Origin: Crocodylus rhombifer
Taxonomy: Eukaryota; Chordata; Crocodylia; Crocodylidae
Assembly: GCA_038503035.1 (NCBI GenBank)
Contig: JAVSML010001167.1
Coordinates: 502,831 to 566,830, forward strand
DNA length: 64,000 nucleotides
Direction of reading: 5' to 3'
The notes under the pieces are model-generated. The model had not been told where the DNA came from, ran no database searches, and was given only the letters and a program-made list of their open reading frames with translations. The stretch's first letter is position 1. Each line of letters starts with the position of its first letter. The position numbers were made by a program, and so were the translations under genes. Of the stretch, positions 1 through 19,499 are shown one piece after another.

Positions 1-375
1 ATGCACTAAGGAATAAGGTTTTGGAAAATGTGAACTGCAAAGGTTAACTTAAGATGAAAATTTCTCCAGAAATCTTTAAAAAAAAAATGCCTGAAAGATG
101 ACACTCCTAATATACCTAATTCACCTTGTTATAATAATATTCATTTCGTATACTGTCAAATGCAATGCAACAAAATGGGCATCACAAGAAAGTGTGCATT
201 TATTTTGAATACTTTGGTTTAAAAATATCACCTTGTTTTTCTAGAAGTGGAGTCCTACTTCAGTCCTTTCAAATTAAGTGTTATTTGAGTAAATCCTTCA
301 ATCTGATTTATTGGTAGTCAAAATAAGAACAGCAAACAGTCAGAGACAATGGATACAATGTTCAAAAAGCACTTA

Positions 376-1965
<1,590 letters not shown>

Positions 1966-2492
1966 CTATTATTGGTCAAGCCTTGCCAGTAAGATAAAAT
2001 TGAGTAAATCAAGATTATTTACCAAAAAAATCTCTTCAGTGTCTAAGTAATAACTCAGGAGACTAGCAAAATAAAAGGCTTCACTTTTAAAGTGAGTGAT
2101 TATAATCCAGAACAAACCATTAAACCCTGCTATTGTCCCACAATCTATCTGGTTGTTAGAAATATATAGGTGTCCTTCATTAATTTTCCACACACTACAA
2201 TATTTTTTTCCTGGAACATCTTAATATTGTTACCACTGAGATAGTTCCATTAGTGGTTACACCCAGCATAGCTACAGTGCTGACTGCAAGTGTACTGTTA
2301 TTTTAACCGTGATGGTATCTAAATCTGCTTAAGGCAAGTCTAGATAGCATGGTGTTCAAAATATTAATCGTTGCTGCCGCCATGTTTCCACTACACTGCT
2401 ATCATAGTTGGGTTGCTGCAATGGTGGGGAAATTAAGAAGAACAAAAGTATAGTGTAGACAAGATGCAGTGGACTGCTGAATACTTACTTAT

Positions 2493-3552
2493 TACCATAT
2501 TTACCCATATCCAAAATTATTCTGAATTCAAGACAATACCCCATAATTAGATTCTACACATGGAAAATTATAAATGTGTTATAATTTTTCATATACAGAA
2601 TCTAATTAATGGAAGGTGGTCATCTTAAATTCAGCCCCCTTTCCCCCACAAACTGCTGTAATAGAGAAAGAAGTGGGGGGGAGCAAGGGGTCAGACCTCT
2701 GCCCCTTGATCCCCCCATGCCTGTCCCCCCCCATTCCCTGCCTCCCCCACCTCTGCTCTCCTGGCTCAATCTTCTGCTGCTGTTTGCTCCTCTGGAGCAG
2801 TTACCAGTAGCACAGCCCGAGCCCAGCTTCTGCCTTTCCCGCACCCTAACCCTCTACCCCTTACACTTTGCATCTGTGCCTGCTCCCCTACTCTCTGCTC
2901 CCCCCACATGCCCCTTTTACCATCTGCTGCATCTCTGCCTTGGGCAACTCAATAGCAACACAGACCCAACACAGCCCAGCTGGGAAGAAGAGGTGGTGGC
3001 TCCTAGCAGGGTCCAGGCTGGGAGGGGCAGGTTAGCAGGGGCTGGTGGGGTAGGCTGCAGGTTTCCTCTTCCCCACCTCTTCTGAGTCTCCCTCCACTCC
3101 CCCAGCAAAAGCTATTTCAGTCCAGAGGTGACAGTTCAGCTCTGGCTTCAGCTTGGGTCCAAAGCTGGAACCAAGCTGCTGCTTGGCACAGGCTGGTACC
3201 TGGAACCAAGGCGAGGTTCCCCCCCACCACCAACACTCATTGGGAGGGGAAAAAAGTCTCTTACTGAGTTTTGGCAAGCCATCGAGAGCTGCATGACCGG
3301 CAGCCCAGGGTAGATTAATATTAATTTTCTAAATTTTTAGGGGCCCCGCAGGCCAGATAGAATGGCTTGGAGGGCTGCATCTGGCCCACGGGCCACATTT
3401 TGCCCACTCCTGCTCCACCCCCTTACCCACCAGATTCTATACCTGGAAAATTATAACAAATGTATACATTTTCCATATATATAACCGAATTATTGGGGGG
3501 TCATGTTACATCTCAACTTTGAAGTTGTTTTGGACTTGGCTAAATATGGAAA
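2493..3552. mobile_element. TIR DNA element with GC-rich core, unclassified
   Basis: The ends are inverted repeats: TTACCATATTTACCCA at the left and the reverse complement of TGGCTAAATATGGAAA at the right. The similarity continues about 90 bp inward (a block with ACCCCATAATTAG at the left matches CGAATTATTGGGGGGT at the right). The core is C-rich on the plus strand. Around 3340-3412 it carries a hAT-like end (reverse complement CAGGAGTGGGCAAAATGTGG), so another element inserted into it. The 158-codon plus-strand frame at 2609-3085 lies in the C-rich core and looks like chance. The target duplication is not clear. Confidence 0.6.
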
Positions 3553-5216
<1,664 letters not shown>

Positions 5217-5734
5217 TCAGGTAATTGTGCTTGAACAACACCATGATAATGTTAAGTAGTAGGTAAGCAATAATTGTTAAGAGGCGAATGCTATCATAGC
5301 TTATATACGTATATATATCTAATATGCTATCTTAGTCTATCCCAGAGGTGTCAAACATAAGGCCCATGAAATGGATTTAGCCAGGTAGACTGGAGGCTGA
5401 CTACTTGAAGTTGTGGGGCATGGCCAGGGGAGTAGCCTGTTTCAGAATATGGGGCTCTTGGCTGTGGTGGAAATGGTGACCAACAGCAGGAGGGTGGAGC
5501 AAGGGCCGATACAGCCTGTCGCCTTCTGGCTGCTTTGCATGTTTCCATTGCTGTAGCCCTATCTTTCTGCCTGCTGGCCCCCATCCCAAACTGGAGCTGA
5601 AACTGGGGCTGCTGCTGAGGCAAAAGCTCCAACTCTGACAAAGCATGCAGTGGGTGCTGGAGCCACCACTGCCACTGCTGTGTGGCCCAGGTTGCAGCCA
5701 GACCTGCCACTTTCTTCTGGCCTGGGCTGGATCT

Positions 5735-7141
5735 TAGGGCTGTGCGAAGCTTCAGTAGCTGGTTCAATTTGGAGGAGATTCAGCCCAATTTGGCAGCCAG
5801 CTCTCTGAATCCGAATCAAATCAGGAGACCTATTAAAAGGTCCAAATCAAATCAGAAACCTTCAGATCAATTTGGAAGGTTTGCAGCAAACAGAAGCTGA
5901 AAAGAGGGAGGGGAATGAGGTGATCTTCCATATAGGCAGTCCTTGACTTATGACTGTTTGAGTTGCAACAAATGGCACTTACAACCTTTGTAAATTGCGA
6001 CCCTGCTTCCAGGCTCCGATGGGTTTTTTGACTTTATGATGCTGGACACAGCTGCCTCCAGCTGGTAAGTCTGTTGTGGTGGGTGGAGGAGAGAGGGAAG
6101 GGATGGGGGGAGATCAACACCCCCGAAGTGAAGGAGGGATTGGGGTTGGGACAAGCTTCCCAGCCGGGGGGGTGGGAGGAGGTGCAGGACTCGGGGAGGC
6201 AGGCTCCTGTCACTGCGTGCCACTGGTCCGGGAGCTGCTCTTCTCGTGGCTCCTCCAGCAGCTATTGCGGGAGTGGGCATCTGTGCAGGGCGGGCTGGGC
6301 CTGGCTGTGCTCTGAGAGGCTAGTCCCAGCCACCCACCACCAGGCTACGCTCCGTGGGGCAGGTGGAGCCAGGGCTGTGCTCCAGGTGCCAGGCCCCTGA
6401 TGCCGGGCTGCACACTGCAGGGCAGGCGGAGCCAGGGCTGTATTCTGGACAGCCAACCCCCACTGCCAGACATGCTCCAGGAGGCTAGCCTCAGCCATCC
6501 ATCACCCAGCTGCGCTCTGCAGGGTGGGTAAAGCCAGGGCTGCGCTCTGGCCAGCTAGCCTCAGCCACAGGCCTGGCTCCCACAGAGCGCAGAGCAGCAA
6601 CAGGAGCTTGCCGCCTGGAACAGAGCCGAGTGGCAGGCAGCTGGGGCTAGCCTCCCAGAGCACAGCCAGGCCTAGCCTGCCCCGCACAGATCCAAGGGCA
6701 CACGCCCAACTCCCACGCCCTCCTGGACTGCTGGCAAGAGCCACCGGAGGAGCCACCAAAAGAGCAGCTCCTGGACTAATGGTGCAATGTGACGCACGGT
6801 AGCAGGAGTCCCCCCTCCCCAAGTCCCGCACCCGGGCAGCGTGTCCCTGTCCCAGCCCCAATCCCTCCCTCACTGTGGGGGGTGTTGATCTGCACCCCTC
6901 CATTCCCCTTCCCTCTCCCCTCTGCCCACCACAACAGACTTACCAGCTGGAGGCAACTGTGTCCAGTGTCGTCGAGGACTGCATGTATAGTCTATGACCA
7001 AATCTTCAAATCGATGCCAAATCTCTGAATCCGAAATCGGCCAAATCAAATTGGGACAACAATTCGAATCACCAAATTGAATCTTTGTCCCTCCAAATCA
7101 GCCGAATCTGAAGCAAATACAAGCTGCTTCACACAGGCCTA
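5735..7141. mobile_element. hAT-like element, middle of the nest
   Basis: Ends are TAGGGCTGTGCGAAGC and (reverse complement) TAGGCCTGTGTGAAGC. The flanking 8 bp are CTGGATCT (5727-5734) and CCGGATAT (7142-7149), six of eight matching, consistent with a decayed hAT target duplication. Subterminal sequence is rich in AATCCGAAT/AAATCNAAT repeats, as in the sister copy at 15261-16130. It contains the TA-flanked palindromic element 5933-6985. Confidence 0.72.
5933..6985. mobile_element. TA-flanked palindromic element, innermost of the nest
   Basis: The left end is TAGGCAGTCCTTGACT and the right end (reverse complement) CATGCAGTCCTCGACG; both are flanked by TA (5931-5932, 6986-6987), as in Tc1/mariner-class insertions. 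The same TIR is found at 26394-26956. Nearly the whole element is an imperfect palindrome centred near 6460: for example GAGATCAACACCCCC (near 6110) pairs with GGGGGGTGTTGATCTG (near 6880), and CCAGCTGGTAAGTCTG (near 6058) pairs with CAGACTTACCAGCTGG (near 6936). The middle holds short direct repeats with GCGGAGCCAGGGCTG-like cores. Frames of up to 133 codons here are by-products of GC richness. Confidence 0.72.
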
Positions 7142-7212
7142 CCGGATATGGCCCGCAAGGAGCCCTGTGGTCTGGATACAGCTCTGGGTACAAGGTGAGT
7201 CTGACAGTCCTG

Positions 7213-11095
<3,883 letters not shown>

Positions 11096-11099
11096 TGGT

Positions 11100-11285
11100 A
11101 CACCCACATGCCAGAGTTAGAGGTGGTGCAGCTCCAGCATGGGGGACACATGGGGAGCCAGAAATATTGAATATATCCTATTCCAGAGCCAGAAATGCCA
11201 CTGCTGGTACCATCTGTGCCCTAGCCTGCAAGGAGCCTCAGTTTGGATCCAGCCTGGGGCACAAGGCAAGTATGACATGCCTGAA
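11100..11285. mobile_element. hAT-like right-end fragment
   Basis: The segment with GCCTGCAAGGAGCC, then GGATCCAGCCTGGG, then CACAAGGCAAGTATGAC resembles the right end of the hAT at 5343-7212 (GCCCGCAAGGAGCC, GGATACAGCTCTGGG, ACAAGGTGAGTCTGAC). The left TIR is not clear. Confidence 0.5.
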
Positions 11286-11779
11286 TTAAGGAATAAGTAA
11301 AGGTATGTTATGTATAGAAGTGTGTGCTGGTATTAGAAGAATTGTTTTTCTTCTGAAGTTTGTCTTCCTTCCATTCTGCTAATGTGACTGGGAGCTGTAA
11401 TTGGGAAATGCCCATGAAAGCAGTCTCTGGGCCTTGTGGTAAAATCCTTCTGCTCATGTTGTCTTCTAGGATAAATACAATGAATCGCCTTTTAAAGTAA
11501 TTTCTCCATCATGCCATGAATGTCTTGCTTTTGATAATTTAGTATATACACATCTCAAAACACCAAGATTTTACTTGTGCAAACTGTTAGCCTTAAATAG
11601 GTCAGGAAGGTAGGATTTCTGAAACCTTGCAGAGATATGAGTTTCCTGCATGTCAATAAAGCACTGCTGCTATTATGTGAAAAATGTATACATCTTAAAT
11701 TGCAGAAACATATTATGGAGCTAATGACAAGTTACTCTGAAGATATCAGAGAGAGATAAAAATCTATGGGTACTTCCCA

Positions 11780-12352
11780 TGCTTCTGGGTTTTGCTGGTT
11801 GCTGCATGCAGGTAGAAGGGAATCCCCTTCCTGCTGCTGCTGCATGTGTCAGGGTTTTTTAAGCTTTCCTTAGGAGGCACTCGGTGTTGGCTTCAGCCAA
11901 GGTTGGGAATTCAGACTTGGGTTTACCAATGCCCCCGCTGGGATTAAAACCCAGAAGTTGCTGGCTAGATGGTCTTACCTCTCTGCCCAGGGTCAGACTG
12001 ATTGACATACTTGGAGGCAGGAAGGAATTTTACCCCATAGTCATACTGGTATGGATTATGGGGGTCTTGGGGAGGGGAATGCAAAGGAGTAGGGGGGGTC
12101 CTCTACCTACAATATCTTAAGTGTGTATTAGCAACCTCTACTGCAGCAGGACATTGGCCTCCATGGTACTCCTGTGGCAGGTTAAGGTGTTATAGTCTTG
12201 TGTTGTGTCAGGGTTGCCTGTGTGGATTTGCTAAGAGGTTAGACATTGGATTTGTATAGGATGGTTTGGATGGGGAAGATCCTGCCTTAGGAAGGGGGTT
12301 GGTCTAGATGACCACTTGAGGTCCCTTCCAGCCCTACACTACTCTGTGATTC
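11780..12352 (+). mobile_element. CR1-like 3' end fragment
   Basis: The right end GGTCTAGATGACC, then GAGGTCCCTTCCAGCC and TGTGATTCTG, is the conserved CR1 3' terminus, in plus orientation. The upstream part (to about 11780) looks like the 3' UTR of a diverged subfamily. It could also be a SINE sharing the CR1 tail: GGGATTAAAACCC near 11940 resembles a reversed box B. No reverse transcriptase coding is left. Confidence 0.6.
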
Positions 12353-12527
12353 TGAATATATCAGAGAGGAAAAAAAAAAAATTAGACATCAGCAAATAAA
12401 AGGGGTGTATTATATATATTTTTATTTATAAGAAAGAAAATTCAGTAAGAAAACATCTAGGTAAATCATGGGCAGGCATGCTGACTGAATTGTTTATAAA
12501 TACAATAAACAATTGTTGCTATACTTA

Positions 12528-12683
<156 letters not shown>

Positions 12684-12748
12684 TTATCTGAAGATGTGGA
12701 TTCATTATCTGAATGGTCCTTGTGGTGACTCTTTTTCTCATTTTCCTC
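12684..12748 (-). CDS. KDM6A: KDM6A exon, charged linker EENEKKSHHKD
   Basis: A 65-bp exon reading EENEKKSHHKDHSDNESTSS then D and a split Asn. The acceptor is GGCTTTCCAG after 12748; the donor is GTGAGT (12678-12683). It starts in phase 0 and ends in phase 2. This hydrophilic, Ser/Asp-rich segment is a flexible loop in human KDM6A. Only 80 bp of intron separate it from the next exon at 12529-12603, the shortest intron in the window. Confidence 0.94.
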
Positions 12749-13329
12749 CTGGAAAGCCCAAACATAAGATTTCTTATCACTTCCACATAGCAATACAAGG
12801 TTTACATTCTACAGGCCAAATTAAATAAGAGAAGTCTTTGCATCTGTTATTTTTATATGGATGTGACATGGTAAAACCTGCTCACTTCCTTACATATTTG
12901 ATGGCCAAAAACCGCAAACGCCTCATGGCCACAATTATAGCAAAATCCACCTCTGAACAATAGACCATGTCTATAGGGAAATATTCATAATGTTCACATG
13001 CACAAAATGGTTGACCAGCTTTACTGTGCAGATGAAGGCAAAACATGGATCCATCCTAGAAGGAATGCTGTCAATTTTATTATGCCTGAAAATTTATCTC
13101 CCTTAAAAGGCAATGAAATCTTCTCAAATGAATCTCAAGATTACTAATATTTATAAAATCTATTAGATAAGAGCTCTTGCATTTTTCTAACTGCAATAAT
13201 ATTTCAGCATTGTAATAGTTGAAATAGCTGAATAGCATTACCATTGGAAATATCACTACTACTGGAAAAATCCCTTTCATGTTTTCTGCAGTTACAGACC
13301 TAAGCTTACAGACATCCATATATATTCCT

Positions 13330-13690
13330 GGAACAGTTGGCAGACGTCAAAATAATGACACAATCTGGATCTGTTCCATCTCAAACATTGTGTGCCCTGC
13401 CATGTCTCACATGCATGGCAGGACATACAACACTTGAGACAGGGTATAAAATTCCTCAGATCCCAATCATGGGATTGCTACGGATGTTCCATGTATGGAG
13501 CCCTGAGCTGCCCTGTATTCCATTCTGATTCCCATTTGAGTGTTGTAGTGGGGCATAGCGCAGCTCCGGGTTTTTAATACATGCCACATGTTCAAATTTA
13601 AGACTCAATACAAANNNNNNNNNNTCTACATTATATTTCCATGCCATAAATTAGCTGAACATGTGGCACGTTGCAATTTATGACACTATT
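13330..13690. mobile_element. Hairpin-bearing repeat, family shared with 44.9-45.6 kb
   Basis: The core is a near-perfect hairpin: arms 13379-13404 and 13414-13439, about 26 bp each, around TCTCACATG, with CCTGCCATG paired to CATGGCAGG. The right part (AGCTGAACATGTGGCA, then CAATTTATGACAC) matches the reverse complement of 44890-44960. An assembly gap (13615-13624) lies inside. This looks like a non-autonomous DNA element; the class is not settled. Confidence 0.5.
13615..13624. other. Assembly gap (10 N)
   Basis: Ten Ns inside the hairpin repeat, probably a short-read assembly break at the repeat. It lies in the intron between the exons at 12684-12748 and 14633-14838, whose phases agree, so no coding exon is expected to be lost here. 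Confidence 0.99.
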
Positions 13691-14563
13691 ACCATATTAC
13701 TGGGGCCATAAACATAATATCTACCAAGGCCTAACTTGCTCCCAAAGCTCACTCCTCCTTGTATAAGAAATGTTGAGGATAATTTTTAACCTAGGTTTTC
13801 TTCTTTCCTCTTCACCTAATTCAAGCCACAACCTCTTTTTTCCAGTTTCCACTGAAAATGCCAGTCCACAGCTTCTACAACTGCTAATTCTTACTATATT
13901 TTAAGAGAGGTGGCCTGTGATAACTTTAATCCTTTGCTCCACTTAGCATTGATTTTTCATTCAGTTAGGATTACACCTGAGAGGATCTTGAAGTGTTCCC
14001 AAGATCAACCCAAAGATATGCTCACCCTTAATACAGAATGACACACAATCTAATATTTTTTCATTAAAACTTATGATTGACACACATTTAAAAGAATCAT
14101 GGAATACTTCTCTCAGGAATGTGAAACAACTCTGTAATGAAAAAAAACGGTGTTTGGAACCTGACAAGGTAATTACATAACAGCAAATATGGAAAGCATT
14201 AACAACGTTTCCAAAAATACACATTTCTCCCTTGCATCAAATACCTGAGTTGAAGGAAAACAGTAGAGTGCATGTGGGCTTCTAAAAAACAGCACATAAA
14301 CATCATCTCATCACACTACAGAGATCTGATTTTGAAATTTTAACCTAATTTTAAGTTAAGATATGATAAAGAATTACAGTTCCGAACAAAGTTTTAATTT
14401 TAATTTAGATACCATTATATATCAGTTTAAATTACATGTTTAAAGCACGTAATAACAAGTACCTTTACAGTAAAACAATAAAAAAAATTTAGAAAGCTAT
14501 AGGTGTTTTGGGAATTTTTCCTTCCCTTAAATGACATGAACATGATTTTTTCAGAAGCAATTA

Positions 14564-14872
<309 letters not shown>

Positions 14873-15260
14873 TCAGCATAATGAAGTAAAATTGAGTTAA
14901 ATTCCTGCAGTTAAGACTGAGATTACTAAGATGTATACTATTTTCAGAACAGTAATGAAAATATATTTCACCTACTATTGCTAAGAAAGTTTTTTAAGGT
15001 AAACCCAAACCTCTACCGACATATTTCAAGGAAATAGTAAGTGGACCTAGCATATATAGAACGTTCTGATCCACAGATCTCAAGGGCTGCTTACAGACAT
15101 AAAAAAAGTCTCCAACCCCCTTCCCCACCCCAAAATGGTACTTTAAACTCAGTAAGATCCTGTGCCAAGCCCCGGTACATGCCCAGAAGAGGCACTGAGG
15201 TAGCTTTACCCAGCTCAACTAAAGTCTGTATAGATTGGGTGCTTCAGCTGGGCTTTTTGG

Positions 15261-16130
15261 TAGGACTGTGCAAAGCTTCAGGTGGCGATTCAATTCAGAG
15301 AAGATTTGGCCAGATTCGGTGGCCAAATCTCCAAATCCAAATTGAATCAGGGAACGAATTAAAAGGTCCAAACAGATTGGAATCTTCAGAAAAGATTTGG
15401 AGAGCTTCAATGAATTGGACAGTTCCCAGTGGCTGCAGCAGGGAGCTGCAGCCAGACTTGGAGCTGGTAAGTAGGGGCAGGGGAGGGAACCATGGCAGGG
15501 GACCCCTTCCAGGTTCCAGCCCCTCCCTACTTCATGGCTGACCCACCTGCCCCAGCTCCCGGTGCTTTAAAGAAAAGCCCTACTCACCTGGTGCTGCCCA
15601 GCAGGTGGCGGGGGGCAATCCCCGCTACCTTCCACTGCCCCACGCTACATGAGGAACCCCCTGACCCTTCCGTTCCCCCAGCCTGCCATGGCTGCCCCGC
15701 CCTCCCCAGCTCCAGCCCTTTAAAAAAAAAATGAGAAAAATCCCAGGACAGCGAGTGTTGGGTTTTTCTCATTTGTTTTTTTTCCTAAAAGGGCCTGAGC
15801 CATGGTGGGTGGGGCAGCCATAGGGTGAGGGCTGGGACAGTGGGCTCATGCAGAGCCCCTGATGCAGTGTGGGGAGAAGGGATCAGCCCCCACCCCCACC
15901 TGGCAGCACCAGCTGAGTCAGGGCTTTTGTTTTTTCGAAGTGCTGGGAACTGGGGTGGGCGGGGCAACCACTGCTGCGGCTGGGAAGGCGAGCCGGGCCT
16001 GGGCAATTCAGAGATTCAGTTAGTATTCGGCCCAATTGATTCCGGAGAGTGATTCTAATCACCGAATTGATTCACTGCCCACCGAATTGGCCAAATCCAA
16101 AGCAAATGCTAGCAGCTTCGTGCAGGCCTA
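15261..16130. mobile_element. hAT-like foldback element with perfect 8-bp target duplication
   Basis: Ends are TAGGACTGTGCAAAGC and (reverse complement) TAGGCCTGCACGAAGC. Both sides are flanked by CTTTTTGG (15253-15260 and 16131-16138), an exact 8-bp target duplication typical of hAT. Subterminal AAATCCAAATTGAATC-type repeats match the copy at 5735-7141. The interior is an imperfect palindrome: CACCTGGTGCTGCC (near 15587) pairs with GGCAGCACCAG (near 15902), and the A-rich ATGAGAAAAATCCCA (near 15731) pairs with TGGGTTTTTCTCAT near the centre. No transposase is seen; it is non-autonomous. Confidence 0.85.
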
Positions 16131-16453
16131 CTTTTTGGCGCTTTTATCTAATAGCTGAGTCAGCTTTAGATAAAAAGTGCAAAAAAGCCCTGCTGAAGCA
16201 CCCAATTTATACATGTGCTGCGGAGCTGGGTGAACTAATGAGTTGCCTCTTTCAGTAAAGCAATTTTTTTTCTTTTTCATATCTATCAGCAACCAAGTTG
16301 CTTAGAACAGTTAGTTTACAGGCTACATTTTCCTTAATTCTTTGCCACGCAAACATGAATGCAGTATTAAGGAAATAAAAGTGACATAATACTTTAAAGA
16401 TTTCCTGAGTCTTTCTAAAATACCCACATTTTTTAAGATGGAAAAATCTGTTA

Positions 16454-18160
<1,707 letters not shown>

Positions 18161-18924
18161 TTAAAAGAAATGTAACAATTTGCCGAATATATGCTCTCCA
18201 CATATTAACATTTTTTTCTGCCCAGTAGTGATGTACAAGGGTAAATTGTTAACACTTGTTAAAAAAATACAAGTATATTTACTAGATATATGTGAGTTAC
18301 ATATTAATATTTTTTCTTCTGCACAGTTGTACAGAGCAAATTATGTTAAAACTCCAATATACAATTTAATCAAAAATTCTCATTAGTTAGATGACGCTAT
18401 TTTAAATCACTCTCACCTGCAGATCCCCTTAGAACTTGTATCACTACCAATATTAATTAAAAATATAACTAATTTAAATAAGAATAGTATGCATTATTTG
18501 ACACATCAATATAAAAATATAAACACAGCAGAACCTTACTCAACTGGCTTTGACTACTGGGTAATATAAATAAAGCTATGAGATCATCCAGTCATTCTGG
18601 TAATATACTGTACAGTATCTTAAGAGAATGCATAGTGATTATTAAACTGATAAGCTTAAAAACTTTATTAAGAAAATGTTTTACAAATATGATCACAGAC
18701 AACAGAGTTAATAGAAGAATGTTAATCAAAGACTTTAGAAGTCACCAACTACAGAACTTGCAAATTGCTGGTTCATAGTTTGCAATCTGTATACACACAA
18801 GTCACTGTGATCACTTAGTCTGCCATCCTGCATTACATAAGCCATACAATTTCCCTATGTTAATACCTACTTCCAAACTAATAATTGTACTTGGTCTAGA
18901 CGTTTGTTTTTTTTTTTAGAAAAA

Positions 18925-19180
18925 GATGCAGCCCTGATTTTAAAATCTTCCGGAGATGGAGACTACACTAAAGTGCAGGCAAAACTGTTCCAAGAGTCAG
19001 CTGTTAATCTGGATTTGTCTAGCTTCAATTTTCAGCAAATGGATTGACCATACCTTTATTTGCTAGACTTAAGTCAATTATCAATTCCTGTCTGCCACAT
19101 AGGTATTTATGAGCTATGATCAAACTACCCCCTAACTTTCTTATTTAAGTTAAACAGAACAAGTTCCTCTCCACATCCCT
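18925..19180 (-). mobile_element. Ancient CR1/L3 3' fragment
   Basis: The plus strand contains AAATCTTCCGGAGATGG, then a GTATTTATGAGCTATGATC block and TTAAGTTAAACAGAACAAG, matching the reverse complement of the old CR1/L3 3' region. The element therefore reads on the minus strand. Heavily mutated. Confidence 0.55.
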
Positions 19181-19499
19181 CTGAATAACATAGGGGTGTG
19201 GTCAATTTGCAAAAATTGGCCACCATGCCATAACTGGAAAATACATCTGCTTTGTTTGGCACAAGGTAGATCCATCAGGATGCGGAGAAAATAGCTGCAC
19301 ACAGGGCAGGGAGCACAGAACAGAGCAACAGATAAGGCAGCAAAATGGGATCAGAGTGGCAGTCAGGGAGGGGGTGGCGCTTACCTTGTGGTATGCCTAC
19401 CAAAAAGGTTGGCCCCCACTGGAATAAGGCACATTTTCCAATATATAAATAATTTTATAAACCCCACCTCTTGCACACTAACTGATCATTCCAAGCCCA

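Larger units (their letters stand above)
5343..7212. mobile_element. hAT-like element, outermost of a three-level nest
   Basis: The left end CAGAGGTGTCAAACAT and the right end (reverse complement CAGGACTGTCAGACTC) form hAT-type terminal inverted repeats, followed by GGCCC-rich sequence at the left and ATGGCCCGC at the right. The element is split by a second hAT (5735-7141). Flanking 8-bp duplications are not evident. A related right-end fragment lies at about 11100-11285. Confidence 0.6.

Noticed and set aside
2609..3085. 158-codon proline/leucine-rich plus frame
   Set aside because: It sits in the C-rich core of a TIR element, with overlapping frames on both strands and no known domain.
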